From positions 1 through 64,000 of the forward strand of contig NZ_RYFG02000121.1 of NCBI RefSeq assembly GCF_003994235.2: DNA of 64,000 bases, given 5' to 3'. The notes beneath the pieces were generated by a model. The model made no database searches. It saw nothing but the letters and a program-made list of their open reading frames with translations, and had not been told where the DNA came from. Both the position numbers and the translations under genes were made by a program. Below, piece after piece: positions 44,440 to 52,469 of the stretch. Each line of letters opens with the position of its first letter. Position 1 is the stretch's first letter. The stretch is from Candidatus Methylobacter oryzae. Lineage in GTDB: Bacteria; Pseudomonadota; Gammaproteobacteria; Methylococcales; Methylomonadaceae.

Positions 44440-45396
44440 ATGTTAAATGTTTGGCAAACGGCCTGCATCAAAATAGCCGAGTGGTTTTCGTTATGGATTG
44501 TGGCCGGTTGTGCATGGGCATGGTGGCAGCCGGAATTATGGTTATGGTTCCAGCCGTACATTACGGCCGGGCTGGGCGTAATCATGCTGGGCATGGGCCT
44601 GACTCTGCGCTTGTCCGATTTCTCGGACATATTCCGGATGCCGAAAATTATCGCAGTCGGCATATTGGCGCAGTTTGTGATCATGCCATTGTCGGCTTAT
44701 CTGTGGGTTAAAGTATTGGAACTGGAAACGAGTCTGGCGATAGGGTTGATTCTTGTCGGCGCTTGTCCCGGCGGCACCGCATCTAATGTGATCACTTATC
44801 TGGCTCGCGCCAACGTCGCTTTGAGCGTGCTGTTGACGATGTGTTCGACGTTCTTGGCCGTTGTGTTGACGCCGCTGCTGACCGAATGGCTGGCAGGCGC
44901 TTACGTTCCTGTTGACGGTTGGGGCCTGTTCCGTTCGATGGTTTTGGTGGTATTGATACCGTTAATAGCCGGGTTAGCCATTAACACGGCGCTGGATCGT
45001 ATTCAACAGCATAAGCGTTATGTTGTGCGAGGCGCGATCAATGCTATCGGTCCAATCGTCAGCGTCGGCGTGATCGTGCTGGTGGTGGGCAGCATTGTCG
45101 CCGGCAATAAGGCCGCGATTGCCCAGATAGGAGCGACATTATTCGGTGCGGTGTTCCTATTTCACGCTACCGGCTTTGTTTTGGGTTATATCGCTATGAA
45201 ATGGCTGGGTTACGGTACAACTGAATGCCGCACTGTATCAATCGAAGTCGGTATGCAAAATAGCGGCTTAGGTGCGTCGCTGGCTAAAACGCACTTCGCG
45301 GATATGGCGACGGCTCCGGTTCCGGCCGCCATTTCCGCGGTAATGCATTGCTTGATAGGCAGTGCGCTAGCTGGAATTTGGGGTAGAAGACGCTAG
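44440..45396 (+). CDS. bile acid:sodium symporter family transporter (BASS)
   Basis: A 318-residue membrane protein with about nine to ten hydrophobic segments. GACPGGTASNVITYLARANV (after TM4) and IEVGMQNSGLGASLAKTHFA are the two sodium/substrate motifs of the family. Bacterial BASS proteins move bile acids, pantothenate or other organic anions with Na+; the substrate here is unknown. Starts 24 bases after the kinase gene. Confidence 0.9.
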   Translation: MLNVWQTACIKIAEWFSLWIVAGCAWAWWQPELWLWFQPYITAGLGVIMLGMGLTLRLSDFSDIFRMPKIIAVGILAQFVIMPLSAYLWVKVLELETSLAIGLILVGACPGGTASNVITYLARANVALSVLLTMCSTFLAVVLTPLLTEWLAGAYVPVDGWGLFRSMVLVVLIPLIAGLAINTALDRIQQHKRYVVRGAINAIGPIVSVGVIVLVVGSIVAGNKAAIAQIGATLFGAVFLFHATGFVLGYIAMKWLGYGTTECRTVSIEVGMQNSGLGASLAKTHFADMATAPVPAAISAVMHCLIGSALAGIWGRRR

Positions 45397-45406
45397 AGAT
45401 GGTTTA

Positions 45407-46429
45407 TTATATTTCTACGCGTTCCATCAAATAGCATAAGCAATCCTGCCGGATCACGCGCTCGTCCAAGGTCAACATCGAAGGCATGGCCGGACGGGTA
45501 ATGACCAACTGTTGCCCATCGTTGCTGAAAAAACGCCCGGTCACATCGTCGCCGCTCTCGTTCTTGGCAATGACCGGAATAGCGCCGTGATTGGTTTTTC
45601 CGAGCACAGTACCGGCCGGAATATCGGTAAAATTCATCCTGTCCAAATCAGCGTTCAATAACAGGTCGACAGTTTCTTCGCTGAAACTGAACGTCGCATC
45701 GTCCGCAATCGTAACTTGGGCGACCGTGTGGTAAATATCGACATCCTGTTTGGCAATAGCATGAGAGGGGAGTTCCGCCAGATGCAGACAACTGTCGAGA
45801 AACTCAAACGCATGCTCAGTGCCATGCTCCTGGCCGGGGCGGCCGCATTCCAATGTGGCTGCCGGGCAAAACTCAGCAAAGGCGGCCGATTGCGTGCCTT
45901 TCGGATGCGTGAAATGTACCAGCAGCCGTCCGAATAATGCCCCCAGTTGTAAAAAATCGTTATCCAGCTTGTTCAAGCAAGCATAATGCGGGTTCAAGCC
46001 GGTATTGTTATGTATATCGACACTGGCGAACATCTTGCGTTGCCGCATCGTTGCGACGATTTGTTCGGCAATGCGCCGTTCGGGCGAGTCGGGTAATGCG
46101 GTGCCGGGCCAGACGCGGTTGAAATCCGGCTGTCCGTCCAGCCGGCGCAGATTCAAACGCGCCGCTTCAATGTTGCCGAAAAAAATACTGAGCGGCCGCG
46201 GTAAAGTTTGCCGATGGTATTTTTGCAATAAGCGTTGCAGCGCTAAAAAACCGGTCGGTTCATTGCCGTGCAGCAGCACCGAAACAAACAGCGTATCGGA
46301 TCGTTCGCCGGGAAGATGGAACAGCGCGGGTTGCGGAATCAGCCGATGCAGGTTTTCGGCCCGAATATCAAGCAAACCCGCAGGCAAGTCGGTGAATTGT
46401 TGAAGTGTATCGATCAAGGTATTTCCCAT
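45407..46429 (-). CDS. succinylglutamate desuccinylase/aspartoacylase family protein
   Basis: A 340-residue zinc carboxypeptidase-fold (M14-like) amidase. Metal ligands are in SVLLHGNEPTGFLAL (HxxE) and SVDIHNNTGLNPHYA, and the catalytic glutamate is in ATLECGRPGQEHG. A C-terminal beta domain follows. It overlaps by 16 bases the GCS2-type ligase gene upstream on the same strand. A ligase that makes an amide beside an amidase that could cut one suggests a dedicated small-molecule pathway, not identified. Confidence 0.88.
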   Translation of the reverse strand: MGNTLIDTLQQFTDLPAGLLDIRAENLHRLIPQPALFHLPGERSDTLFVSVLLHGNEPTGFLALQRLLQKYHRQTLPRPLSIFFGNIEAARLNLRRLDGQPDFNRVWPGTALPDSPERRIAEQIVATMRQRKMFASVDIHNNTGLNPHYACLNKLDNDFLQLGALFGRLLVHFTHPKGTQSAAFAEFCPAATLECGRPGQEHGTEHAFEFLDSCLHLAELPSHAIAKQDVDIYHTVAQVTIADDATFSFSEETVDLLLNADLDRMNFTDIPAGTVLGKTNHGAIPVIAKNESGDDVTGRFFSNDGQQLVITRPAMPSMLTLDERVIRQDCLCYLMERVEI

Positions 46430-47850
46430 TCGCCGACCGGTCGGTTACGGCGTTGATTATCTAAATAGCAGCGGGTCAGTGCGACAAAATCGCCCGGATA
46501 TTTTTGCATAAAACGGCGCTGCCAGGTACTGCCGTTTTGCAAGCTTTCAACCCGCTGGCGAACGATGTCCAGATACAGCGTGATGTCTGCCGGGTCGATA
46601 TGCAGCGATTTTAATCCCAAGGCCGCGCGCGGCAGCAACTCGTTTTTTAAAAGGCCGGGCAAACGCTGTTTTTGCCGGTCGAGCCAGACAAGATGCACGC
46701 CCAAACCGTAGCGGGCGGCTTGATAGAAATTGTCCTTGGCTTCAGGAAAAGTTAACAGCGGGCCTTGTTGCGTTTGCAGTTGCTCGCACAGATTCTGGCA
46801 CAGTCCATAGAAAAATGCCGCGTTGGCAATAGAGTCGATTACTGTCGGCCCTGCGGAGGGCGGCCGGTGTTCGATACGGATATGCGGCGCGCCGTCTTCG
46901 TCGAAACCGATCAACGGCCTGTTCCAGCGCCAGATCGTGCCGTTATGCAGGCGCAAATGCTGGAACTGTTCCGGTTCGGTATCGAAACATTCCGGCAGCA
47001 ATATCGGGAAATGGGCAAGATTCTCGGCGAAGCATTCGAAGATCGAATGACGGACAAAGTCCGAACCGAAACTCACCCGCCACAAAGGGCCTAGCGCCGC
47101 ACCACCTAATCCGCCGATGCCGACGGCCTGCTCAAACAGCGGAATCCGCGAGTCGTGCCATAAGTCCTTACCGAACACAAACGGCGCATTCGCGCATAAA
47201 GCCACCATCGGCGCGGAAGCGAGCAGTGAGGCATTGTAGTAAAAATGGGCAAGGCTCAACGGGCATTGCAGGTGCAGTTGAAACGAAGTGGCCGCCGCTT
47301 CCAACATCACGTCGTAATGATCGATTTTCAGATGCTCGTGGCCTTTAATATCCAGTTGAATCGGCTTATTGCGCTTTTTTAGAATCTGCTCGTTCAATAC
47401 CCGGTAGCGGTGCATATCCGAGATATTGCCTAGATGAAGATCGTCCTGCCGTAGCGTCGGTAAAGAGCCGATCATCAACAGGTGAAGCTGCATTTGCCGG
47501 GCATGTTGCCCGGCCTGCTGCCAAGTGTTCAGCAAATCATTATTCAGCTCGGTAAGCGCATTATTCGTTAAAGGAACAGGCGCGGTATTGAACTCAACAT
47601 TAAACTTCGACAGTTCGGCACCGGCTAGCGGATTACTGAAGGACGCCAGATAGCTTGCATTGCAGGGGGCTGGGCGCATGTCGTCGTCCAGCAGCCAAAC
47701 CTCAATTTCAAACCCGGCAACAGGACCGTGCTCCGAACAGGCGCCTTGAGTAATCAACTGTTCCAGCAGCTTAGTTTCTATTGCCAAGCGCTGCTGGAAT
47801 TGATGAAAGTCAGCCGCTTGGTAAATTTCGGTGTGAATTTCTTGACCCAT
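46414..47850 (-). CDS. glutamate-cysteine ligase family 2 (GCS2) carboxylate-amine ligase
   Basis: A 478-residue GCS2-type ligase. GPVAGFEIEVWLLDDDMRPA and KFNVEFNTAPVPL carry the glutamates typical of metal and ATP binding, and LEAAATSFQLHLQCPLSL and SIANAAFFYGLCQ follow. These enzymes join an amine to a carboxylate using ATP; true glutathione synthesis is one case, but this clade usually has unknown substrates. I chose ATG 47850 (MGQEIHTEIY), which follows GGGAGAATTATC, over ATG 47871. Confidence 0.8.
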   Translation of the reverse strand: MGQEIHTEIYQAADFHQFQQRLAIETKLLEQLITQGACSEHGPVAGFEIEVWLLDDDMRPAPCNASYLASFSNPLAGAELSKFNVEFNTAPVPLTNNALTELNNDLLNTWQQAGQHARQMQLHLLMIGSLPTLRQDDLHLGNISDMHRYRVLNEQILKKRNKPIQLDIKGHEHLKIDHYDVMLEAAATSFQLHLQCPLSLAHFYYNASLLASAPMVALCANAPFVFGKDLWHDSRIPLFEQAVGIGGLGGAALGPLWRVSFGSDFVRHSIFECFAENLAHFPILLPECFDTEPEQFQHLRLHNGTIWRWNRPLIGFDEDGAPHIRIEHRPPSAGPTVIDSIANAAFFYGLCQNLCEQLQTQQGPLLTFPEAKDNFYQAARYGLGVHLVWLDRQKQRLPGLLKNELLPRAALGLKSLHIDPADITLYLDIVRQRVESLQNGSTWQRRFMQKYPGDFVALTRCYLDNQRRNRPVGEWEIP

Positions 47851-48011
47851 GATAATTCTCCCGGATAACAAACGTAGCTTTGAGTAGGCGTCAGCATAAA
47901 CACAGTTGAGAGGTGTATCAAGCGATAGGTTAATAAAAAATCTGGAGATTGGGAGTCAGCGTAAGTGAGGTGGTGGAACGAAGCAGCGTTACCCGTAGCG
48001 ATACGATAGAT

Positions 48012-48203
48012 TTAAAAACGATGCGAAATATTTGCCGCTTTCATAATACTGTTTGCCGTGTGTCGCGATTTGCAGCAATGATTGACTGTAACAGACACGC
48101 CCTTTTCTGTTGCCCAAATCTCATGCGAACCTTTGCCTGTACGGACTAATTTATAACCGTGTTTGAGTAATTGCTCTTTGACCAGTTTTTCATAGCCATT
48201 CAT
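48012..48203 (-). CDS. hicA: HicA-type mRNA interferase toxin
   Basis: A 63-residue HicA: the dsRBD-like fold YEKLVKEQLLKHGYKLVRTG is followed by GSHEIWATEKGVSVTVNH, with the catalytic histidine in KGSHEIW. HicA cuts mRNA when unbound. It overlaps the partner gene by four bases; here the antitoxin-like gene comes first on the minus strand, the order of DUF1902-HicA pairs. Confidence 0.85.
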   Translation of the reverse strand: MNGYEKLVKEQLLKHGYKLVRTGKGSHEIWATEKGVSVTVNHCCKSRHTANSIMKAANISHRF

Positions 48204-48472
48204 AGAGTGATGGGGTGTTGAATAAACGATAGATGCGTTGCAGCTTTTGCGCGTAATTTTGGGGTATCGAGCTCGAGTAATTGCGGCGCTAAATCCAATA
48301 CTTCTTTTTCCAATTCATCAAGGGTTTCGGCTTCCACTACCAGCCCTTTTAGATCGGAGCTGGTTGCGACATAAACGTTCGCTTCGTCGTCATGGATAAT
48401 TTCAACTTTAATTAATAGCGGCATTCCTATTTTTGAAAAGAGTGTCGAAAACGGCCAGCCTAGACGATACAT
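48200..48472 (-). CDS. DUF1902 antitoxin partner of HicA
   Basis: A 90-residue protein of the DUF1902/HicB-like type. VEIIHDDEANVYVATSSDLK and GLVVEAETLDELEKEVLDLA are the partial RNase-H-like fold of HicB-like antitoxins. I chose ATG 48472 (MYRLGWPFSTLF), preceded by AGGAGAATTTC; upstream ATGs at 48493 and 48535 lack such a site. Neutralises the toxin encoded just downstream. Confidence 0.8.
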   Translation of the reverse strand: MYRLGWPFSTLFSKIGMPLLIKVEIIHDDEANVYVATSSDLKGLVVEAETLDELEKEVLDLAPQLLELDTPKLRAKAATHLSFIQHPITL

Positions 48473-48572
48473 GAAATTCTCCTGAAGATTCATTTTGCAC
48501 TTCAAATTTGAAGGGTTTGGAAGAAATAATAGCATAGAGAAAGTGGACCATGCTGTATGTGACTGACGTTCC

Positions 48573-48638
48573 TATGTTTCAATAGCCCTGTGGGAAGACT
48601 ACAAGCAACGCAAGTTACAAACGCCAAAAGGTAGGTGA
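48573..48638 (+). pseudogene. possible toxin C-terminal remnant
   Basis: The codons just before the next antitoxin read ...ALWEDYKQRKLQTPKGR and stop at 48638, four bases before its ATG, where the RelE-type toxin of such pairs normally ends. A stop lies directly upstream, so only a tail could remain. Confidence 0.3.
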
Positions 48639-48641
48639 GTT

Positions 48642-48962
48642 ATGGCATTGACTCGTGATTTTAAAGAAACTGTCGCCGCACGTGTGCAGACAGACCCGGC
48701 TTTTGCGCAAGCACTATTGGATGAGGCTATAGCTCTGTTTTTCAATGGCGAGCCCGATACAGCTAAGCTGATCCAGCGCGATCTGGTCAATGCGACTATG
48801 GGGTTTGAATCGCTGGCAAAAGACATTCACAAGCCGGCCAAGAGCTTGCACAGGATGTTGTCGAAGTCAGGCAATCCGACGATGAGCAACATCTCGGCGA
48901 TCTTTGTCGCTATTAAGCATGCGTTGAAGGTGGGAATCCGGACTTCTGTGGCAACTGTCTGA
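48642..48962 (+). CDS. addiction-module antidote protein (COG3636-like)
   Basis: A 106-residue HTH protein: LTRDFKETVAARVQTDPAFAQ, ALLDEAIALFFNGEP, then the helix-turn-helix TMGFESLAKDIHKPAKSLHR and MLSKSGNPTMSN. This is the antitoxin type usually encoded after a RelE-like toxin. No intact toxin precedes it, so it is an orphan, perhaps regulating other genes or protecting against related toxins. AGGTAGGTGAGTT precedes the ATG. Confidence 0.85.
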   Translation: MALTRDFKETVAARVQTDPAFAQALLDEAIALFFNGEPDTAKLIQRDLVNATMGFESLAKDIHKPAKSLHRMLSKSGNPTMSNISAIFVAIKHALKVGIRTSVATV

Positions 48963-48982
48963 TTTTATTGTTTTCACGTTTC

Positions 48983-49032
48983 CGCTAGTCCGCTAGTCCG
49001 CTAGTTCCCAGGCTCCAGCTTGGGAACTAGCG
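48983..49032. repeat. CGCTAGTC tandem units and a perfect inverted repeat
   Basis: CGCTAGTC is repeated twice, then CGCTAGTTCCCA (48999-49010) faces TGGGAACTAGCG (49021-49032). The 48963-49342 spacer holds no gene; base composition becomes AT-rich from about 49100, where the island begins. Confidence 0.8.
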
Positions 49033-49285
49033 TAAAAATATCAATCGAGACAGATGCGCTTTGTAAGCTTAAGCTGGCATACGGCAATAATTTTTTACGG
49101 CATAATGGTGGAGCTAACAGCCCATCAGCGTGAAAGTCATTCTATTAGGGCTAATTCAGATGATACGCAAATACATTTCCTTACATCAACCTCGAGACTT
49201 ATGAGAGAAGTCTTCATTAAGTAAAGATATTTCCAACATTAATGTAGAAGAGAAAATTGCAAAGCTTCAACGTATAGTTATTAGG

Positions 49286-49315
49286 TTGAGCTAAGACTGA
49301 AACAAAAATTATACA
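49286..49315 (+). promoter_or_regulatory. promoter of the McrBC-like operon
   Basis: TTGAGC (49286-49291), 18 bases, then TATACA (49310-49315), 28 bases before the first gene. Confidence 0.45.
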
Positions 49316-49342
49316 ATCTATTTAACATTTAAAAATAAAGAC

Positions 49343-50383
49343 ATGAATACCCCTATACAAAAAATATTATTCGGTAGCCCTGGAACTGGCAAGAGTCATA
49401 AAATTGACTCTGAAATTGTCCCTAATCAGTTAAAAATAGACATAAACAAAACACCAGAAAATGTAATAAAAACAGTTTTTCATCCTGAATATACTCACGG
49501 AGATTTTATTGGAAAATTAATGCCGATTACTCGATCAGGAAAAGTAGAGTATAACTTTTATGAAGGACACTTTTTAAGAGCGTTAGCTCAAGCTTATAAG
49601 AACATTTTGAAAGTCCACGATAAAAATGGAAACCAACTTGATGAAAGTGAAATAGAAAACACTGTGTTAATTATTGATGAAATAAATAGAGGAAATTCTG
49701 CCGCTATATTTGGCTCTGTATTTCAATTGTTGGATAGAGATGATCAAGGATGGTCAAATTACTATATTAATATTAATGAAATTGCTTTTATAAAAATATT
49801 AGAGCTTATTGAACTCAGCTTTACTTACGATAGAAATGGTGAAATAGATGAAAAAAGTTTAAAAACATTACAAAGCAAGCATAAGTTTTTAAACTTTGAC
49901 TTTGTTAATCGTACTATTAAAATACCGCATAATCTCTCTATTATAGCTACGATGAATACATCTGATAGTTCTATTTATTATATGGATAGCGCTTTCAAGC
50001 GGCGATGGGAATGGGAATTTATTGATATCAACTCTGAATCGATATGTGAAAAAGGTACTGCTTTTGAAGATAGAGAACAATGGATAAGTTTTATAGGGAA
50101 ATTAAATTTATTTATCAAAAGCAACCATAAATATGTTCGAGGCATAGAAGATAAGCAAATTGGTCATTTCTTTATAAAAGATAAACAAATAGAAAAATCA
50201 ACTATTCAAAATAAGCTCATGTTCTTTTTATGGGATAGTGTTTTTAATAGAGATAAAAAACCTCTAATCAACCTACTTTACGGTGAAGATAAAAAGTACC
50301 ATGATGAACTTACCACCTTTGGAGATTTTGCTAAGCAAGTCGATACTTTTATTAAAGCGATAAACGAAAAGTATTATGTTTAA
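49343..50383 (+). CDS. McrB-family AAA+ GTPase/ATPase
   Basis: A 346-residue AAA+ protein. Walker A GSPGTGKS is at residues 11-18, Walker B TVLIIDEINRG at 107-117, and the McrB signature MNTSDSS at 204-210 (usual form MNTADRS) is followed by MDSAFKRRWEWEF with the arginine finger pair. It starts at the nucleotide-binding domain, so the usual N-terminal DNA-reading domain of McrB is missing. Overlaps the nuclease-like gene by eight bases. The codon use is AT-rich, unlike neighbours, which points to acquisition. Likely drives DNA translocation for a defence nuclease. Confidence 0.88.
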   Translation: MNTPIQKILFGSPGTGKSHKIDSEIVPNQLKIDINKTPENVIKTVFHPEYTHGDFIGKLMPITRSGKVEYNFYEGHFLRALAQAYKNILKVHDKNGNQLDESEIENTVLIIDEINRGNSAAIFGSVFQLLDRDDQGWSNYYININEIAFIKILELIELSFTYDRNGEIDEKSLKTLQSKHKFLNFDFVNRTIKIPHNLSIIATMNTSDSSIYYMDSAFKRRWEWEFIDINSESICEKGTAFEDREQWISFIGKLNLFIKSNHKYVRGIEDKQIGHFFIKDKQIEKSTIQNKLMFFLWDSVFNRDKKPLINLLYGEDKKYHDELTTFGDFAKQVDTFIKAINEKYYV

Positions 50384-51998
50384 CTTCAAAGAGCTGAAAC
50401 TTGATAGAAGAGAAAATAGTGACAATTCAAATTCTTTTGTTGGCATTAGACGAAGCAATGATGAATTAGAATTTCGTCTACCCAAAGGTTTTGAGAATTT
50501 TCCAGATAATGATTTTGATGCAACTAAACGCCTATTTTTTAGGATGTATCGGACTTTTAAAAAGTTCGAGAAAGATAACTTATTGTTGTCGTTAGATGAA
50601 AAGCCTGCGGGTAAGGACAATATTGAAACAAAAGCAAATGCTTATTTATTCAAAGATAAAGAAGATAATGAAGTATTGTTGTACAGCAAAATATCAGTTA
50701 TAGAAAATCTACTTGATGCTTATCAGGATTTAGCACTAGACCTTATACAGCGCCGTATAGGACTAGATGAAAAAATAGATTATTCAAAAATTGATCAATA
50801 TCTGCATAATGCTATTTACTTACCGAATGACGTTATTTATCTTGATGAAATGCATTTACCTCGTCAAACCTTACACTATGACTCAGCAACTTTAGTCGAT
50901 TTATTTTGTTTTATTTTATATGAATTAGAAAGCGAGCTAGAACAAGATTCAGATGAGCGTGTTAGAGATTTAGCGAATCGTCTAAAGGAACAACATTTAA
51001 GTCATGATCAGTCATTATTTAATGAAGAAACCTTTGAAACAACAATTACCATATTAAAAGATATATTGGATGACATTGATAAAATAACAGCTTATAAAGA
51101 TGAAGACTATTGGCAGCTTTATGACGCTATAGAATCGTTTCTCTACGGTGAGCTAGATATGCAAAACACTCATGATAACGGTATATTTTGGGGAATTAGT
51201 AACTTTTATCAAATATGGGAAGATATGTGTCATAGCTACGCTTTTGCTAACTTTGACATTACTTATGCTGATACTAACATTGTTTTTGAAGGTAAACGTG
51301 TAGCTAATGACACCTCAACTGGTTTTTCCATTTTTAAAAGGCAAGGTTTTGAAAACCCGTTCTTTTTACAGTTTAGAGACCAAAAAAGATGGATACGTCC
51401 TGATTTAGTGCATTCGGTGTTAGGCAATAATGATATAACTATTATTTTTAATAATATTATAGATATAATAGTAATAAAAGATCATGGTCTTACTTTAGAT
51501 TTCGAGGTCAAATTAGTAGATAAACAGAAGGAGTCTATTTATACATATTTTTGCTCAAGGTTAAGAAAAAACCTTGGAGGCGCAAGAGCAACAGCTAAGA
51601 ATATTTTTTACCACTATAGAAAGCCGGAGCTTGAAAAACAGAAAAATGCTATAGAAGAGAGATACAGAAGATTATATGAACCACTAGAAAAATATAATCA
51701 ACTTCATATTTTTCTAGATTGGAAGTATAGAGATATTGAGTATTTTTTAAGCTCCAGAAAAAGAGTAGAGCGAGACATTACTAAACAACTTTGTTATGAA
51801 TTAGCGCTACATCAATATATTCCTAACTCTATAATACAGAGTCAATTTATTATTCCCTATTTTTATAACGGTTCTGATGAAGATATTGGTGAATTTGTCG
51901 ATGATGAAGTACTGTATCGACGTATTAGAGATAATGGTATAAGAGTTTTTCAAGCAAATTTTTCAAAAATACAAGAAGTATACTTAAATCATGATTGA
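50376..51998 (+). CDS. McrC/LlaJI-like restriction nuclease subunit (DUF2357-type)
   Basis: A 540-residue AT-rich protein. The N-terminal half (LEFRLPKGFENFPDNDFDAT, IDYSKIDQYLHNAIYLPNDV, YDSATLVDLFCFILYELESE) resembles DUF2357/LlaJI-type McrC-like subunits. IWEDMCHSYAF near residue 280 starts the nuclease part. RPD (341-343) and E377-V378-K379 in LDFEVKLVD are possible PD-(D/E)xK catalytic residues, though the spacing is wide. The LlaJI system also pairs a McrB-like NTPase with such a subunit. The exact family is not certain. Confidence 0.6.
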   Translation: MFNFKELKLDRRENSDNSNSFVGIRRSNDELEFRLPKGFENFPDNDFDATKRLFFRMYRTFKKFEKDNLLLSLDEKPAGKDNIETKANAYLFKDKEDNEVLLYSKISVIENLLDAYQDLALDLIQRRIGLDEKIDYSKIDQYLHNAIYLPNDVIYLDEMHLPRQTLHYDSATLVDLFCFILYELESELEQDSDERVRDLANRLKEQHLSHDQSLFNEETFETTITILKDILDDIDKITAYKDEDYWQLYDAIESFLYGELDMQNTHDNGIFWGISNFYQIWEDMCHSYAFANFDITYADTNIVFEGKRVANDTSTGFSIFKRQGFENPFFLQFRDQKRWIRPDLVHSVLGNNDITIIFNNIIDIIVIKDHGLTLDFEVKLVDKQKESIYTYFCSRLRKNLGGARATAKNIFYHYRKPELEKQKNAIEERYRRLYEPLEKYNQLHIFLDWKYRDIEYFLSSRKRVERDITKQLCYELALHQYIPNSIIQSQFIIPYFYNGSDEDIGEFVDDEVLYRRIRDNGIRVFQANFSKIQEVYLNHD

Positions 51999-52422
51999 AG
52001 AAAAATCTGAATCTAAAAGCGATTTTGTTGCCTATTTAAGTGTAAAAAATCATGAGAAAATTAATCATGAGTTGATCTTGCCAAAGATAAAAGAATTTTT
52101 TAAAGTAAGGAATATAAGCGACTATAAGTCTATTGTTGAACAAGCGTGTATTTCGGACTTAGATTTTAAGAATACTAACTTTTCTGATTTTTTTCCGCAC
52201 TTTTACGACTATATAATTGATAAGATTTATAAAGATAAAGAAAAGAATATAGAAACAGTTGTTACTTACTGCATAACATTAGACAAAACAAATTGTAGTA
52301 AAACATGCGATAAAACCGGTATAAACTATGATGATTTTTTTCTTTATCAAAAGCCCGTTTTCTACTTTATCCACATAGACATTCAAGACATTTTTGCTTT
52401 TCTAAAAGCCGAGCCCGCGTAG
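51991..52422 (+). CDS. third gene of the McrBC-like operon, unknown
   Basis: A 143-residue AT-rich protein that overlaps the nuclease gene by eight bases, so it belongs to the same operon. Not recognised. It is acidic and rich in Lys, Asp, Phe and Tyr, with segments such as HELILPKIKEFFKVRNI and SDFFPHFYDYIIDKIYK and cysteines in TYCITLDKTNCSKTCDKTG. No signal or membrane helix. A role as specificity, regulator or immunity subunit is possible, but nothing in the sequence decides it. Confidence 0.6.
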   Translation: MIEEKSESKSDFVAYLSVKNHEKINHELILPKIKEFFKVRNISDYKSIVEQACISDLDFKNTNFSDFFPHFYDYIIDKIYKDKEKNIETVVTYCITLDKTNCSKTCDKTGINYDDFFLYQKPVFYFIHIDIQDIFAFLKAEPA

Positions 52423-52449
52423 GTCCGATTAGCGTAAGCGTAATCGGAC
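52423..52449. terminator. bidirectional hairpin between the island and uvrA
   Basis: GTCCGATTA (52423-52431) and TAATCGGAC (52441-52449) form a perfect stem between convergent genes, with loop GCGTAAGCG. Confidence 0.55.
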
Positions 52450-52469
52450 TTACGTGATTACCTTCCCCA

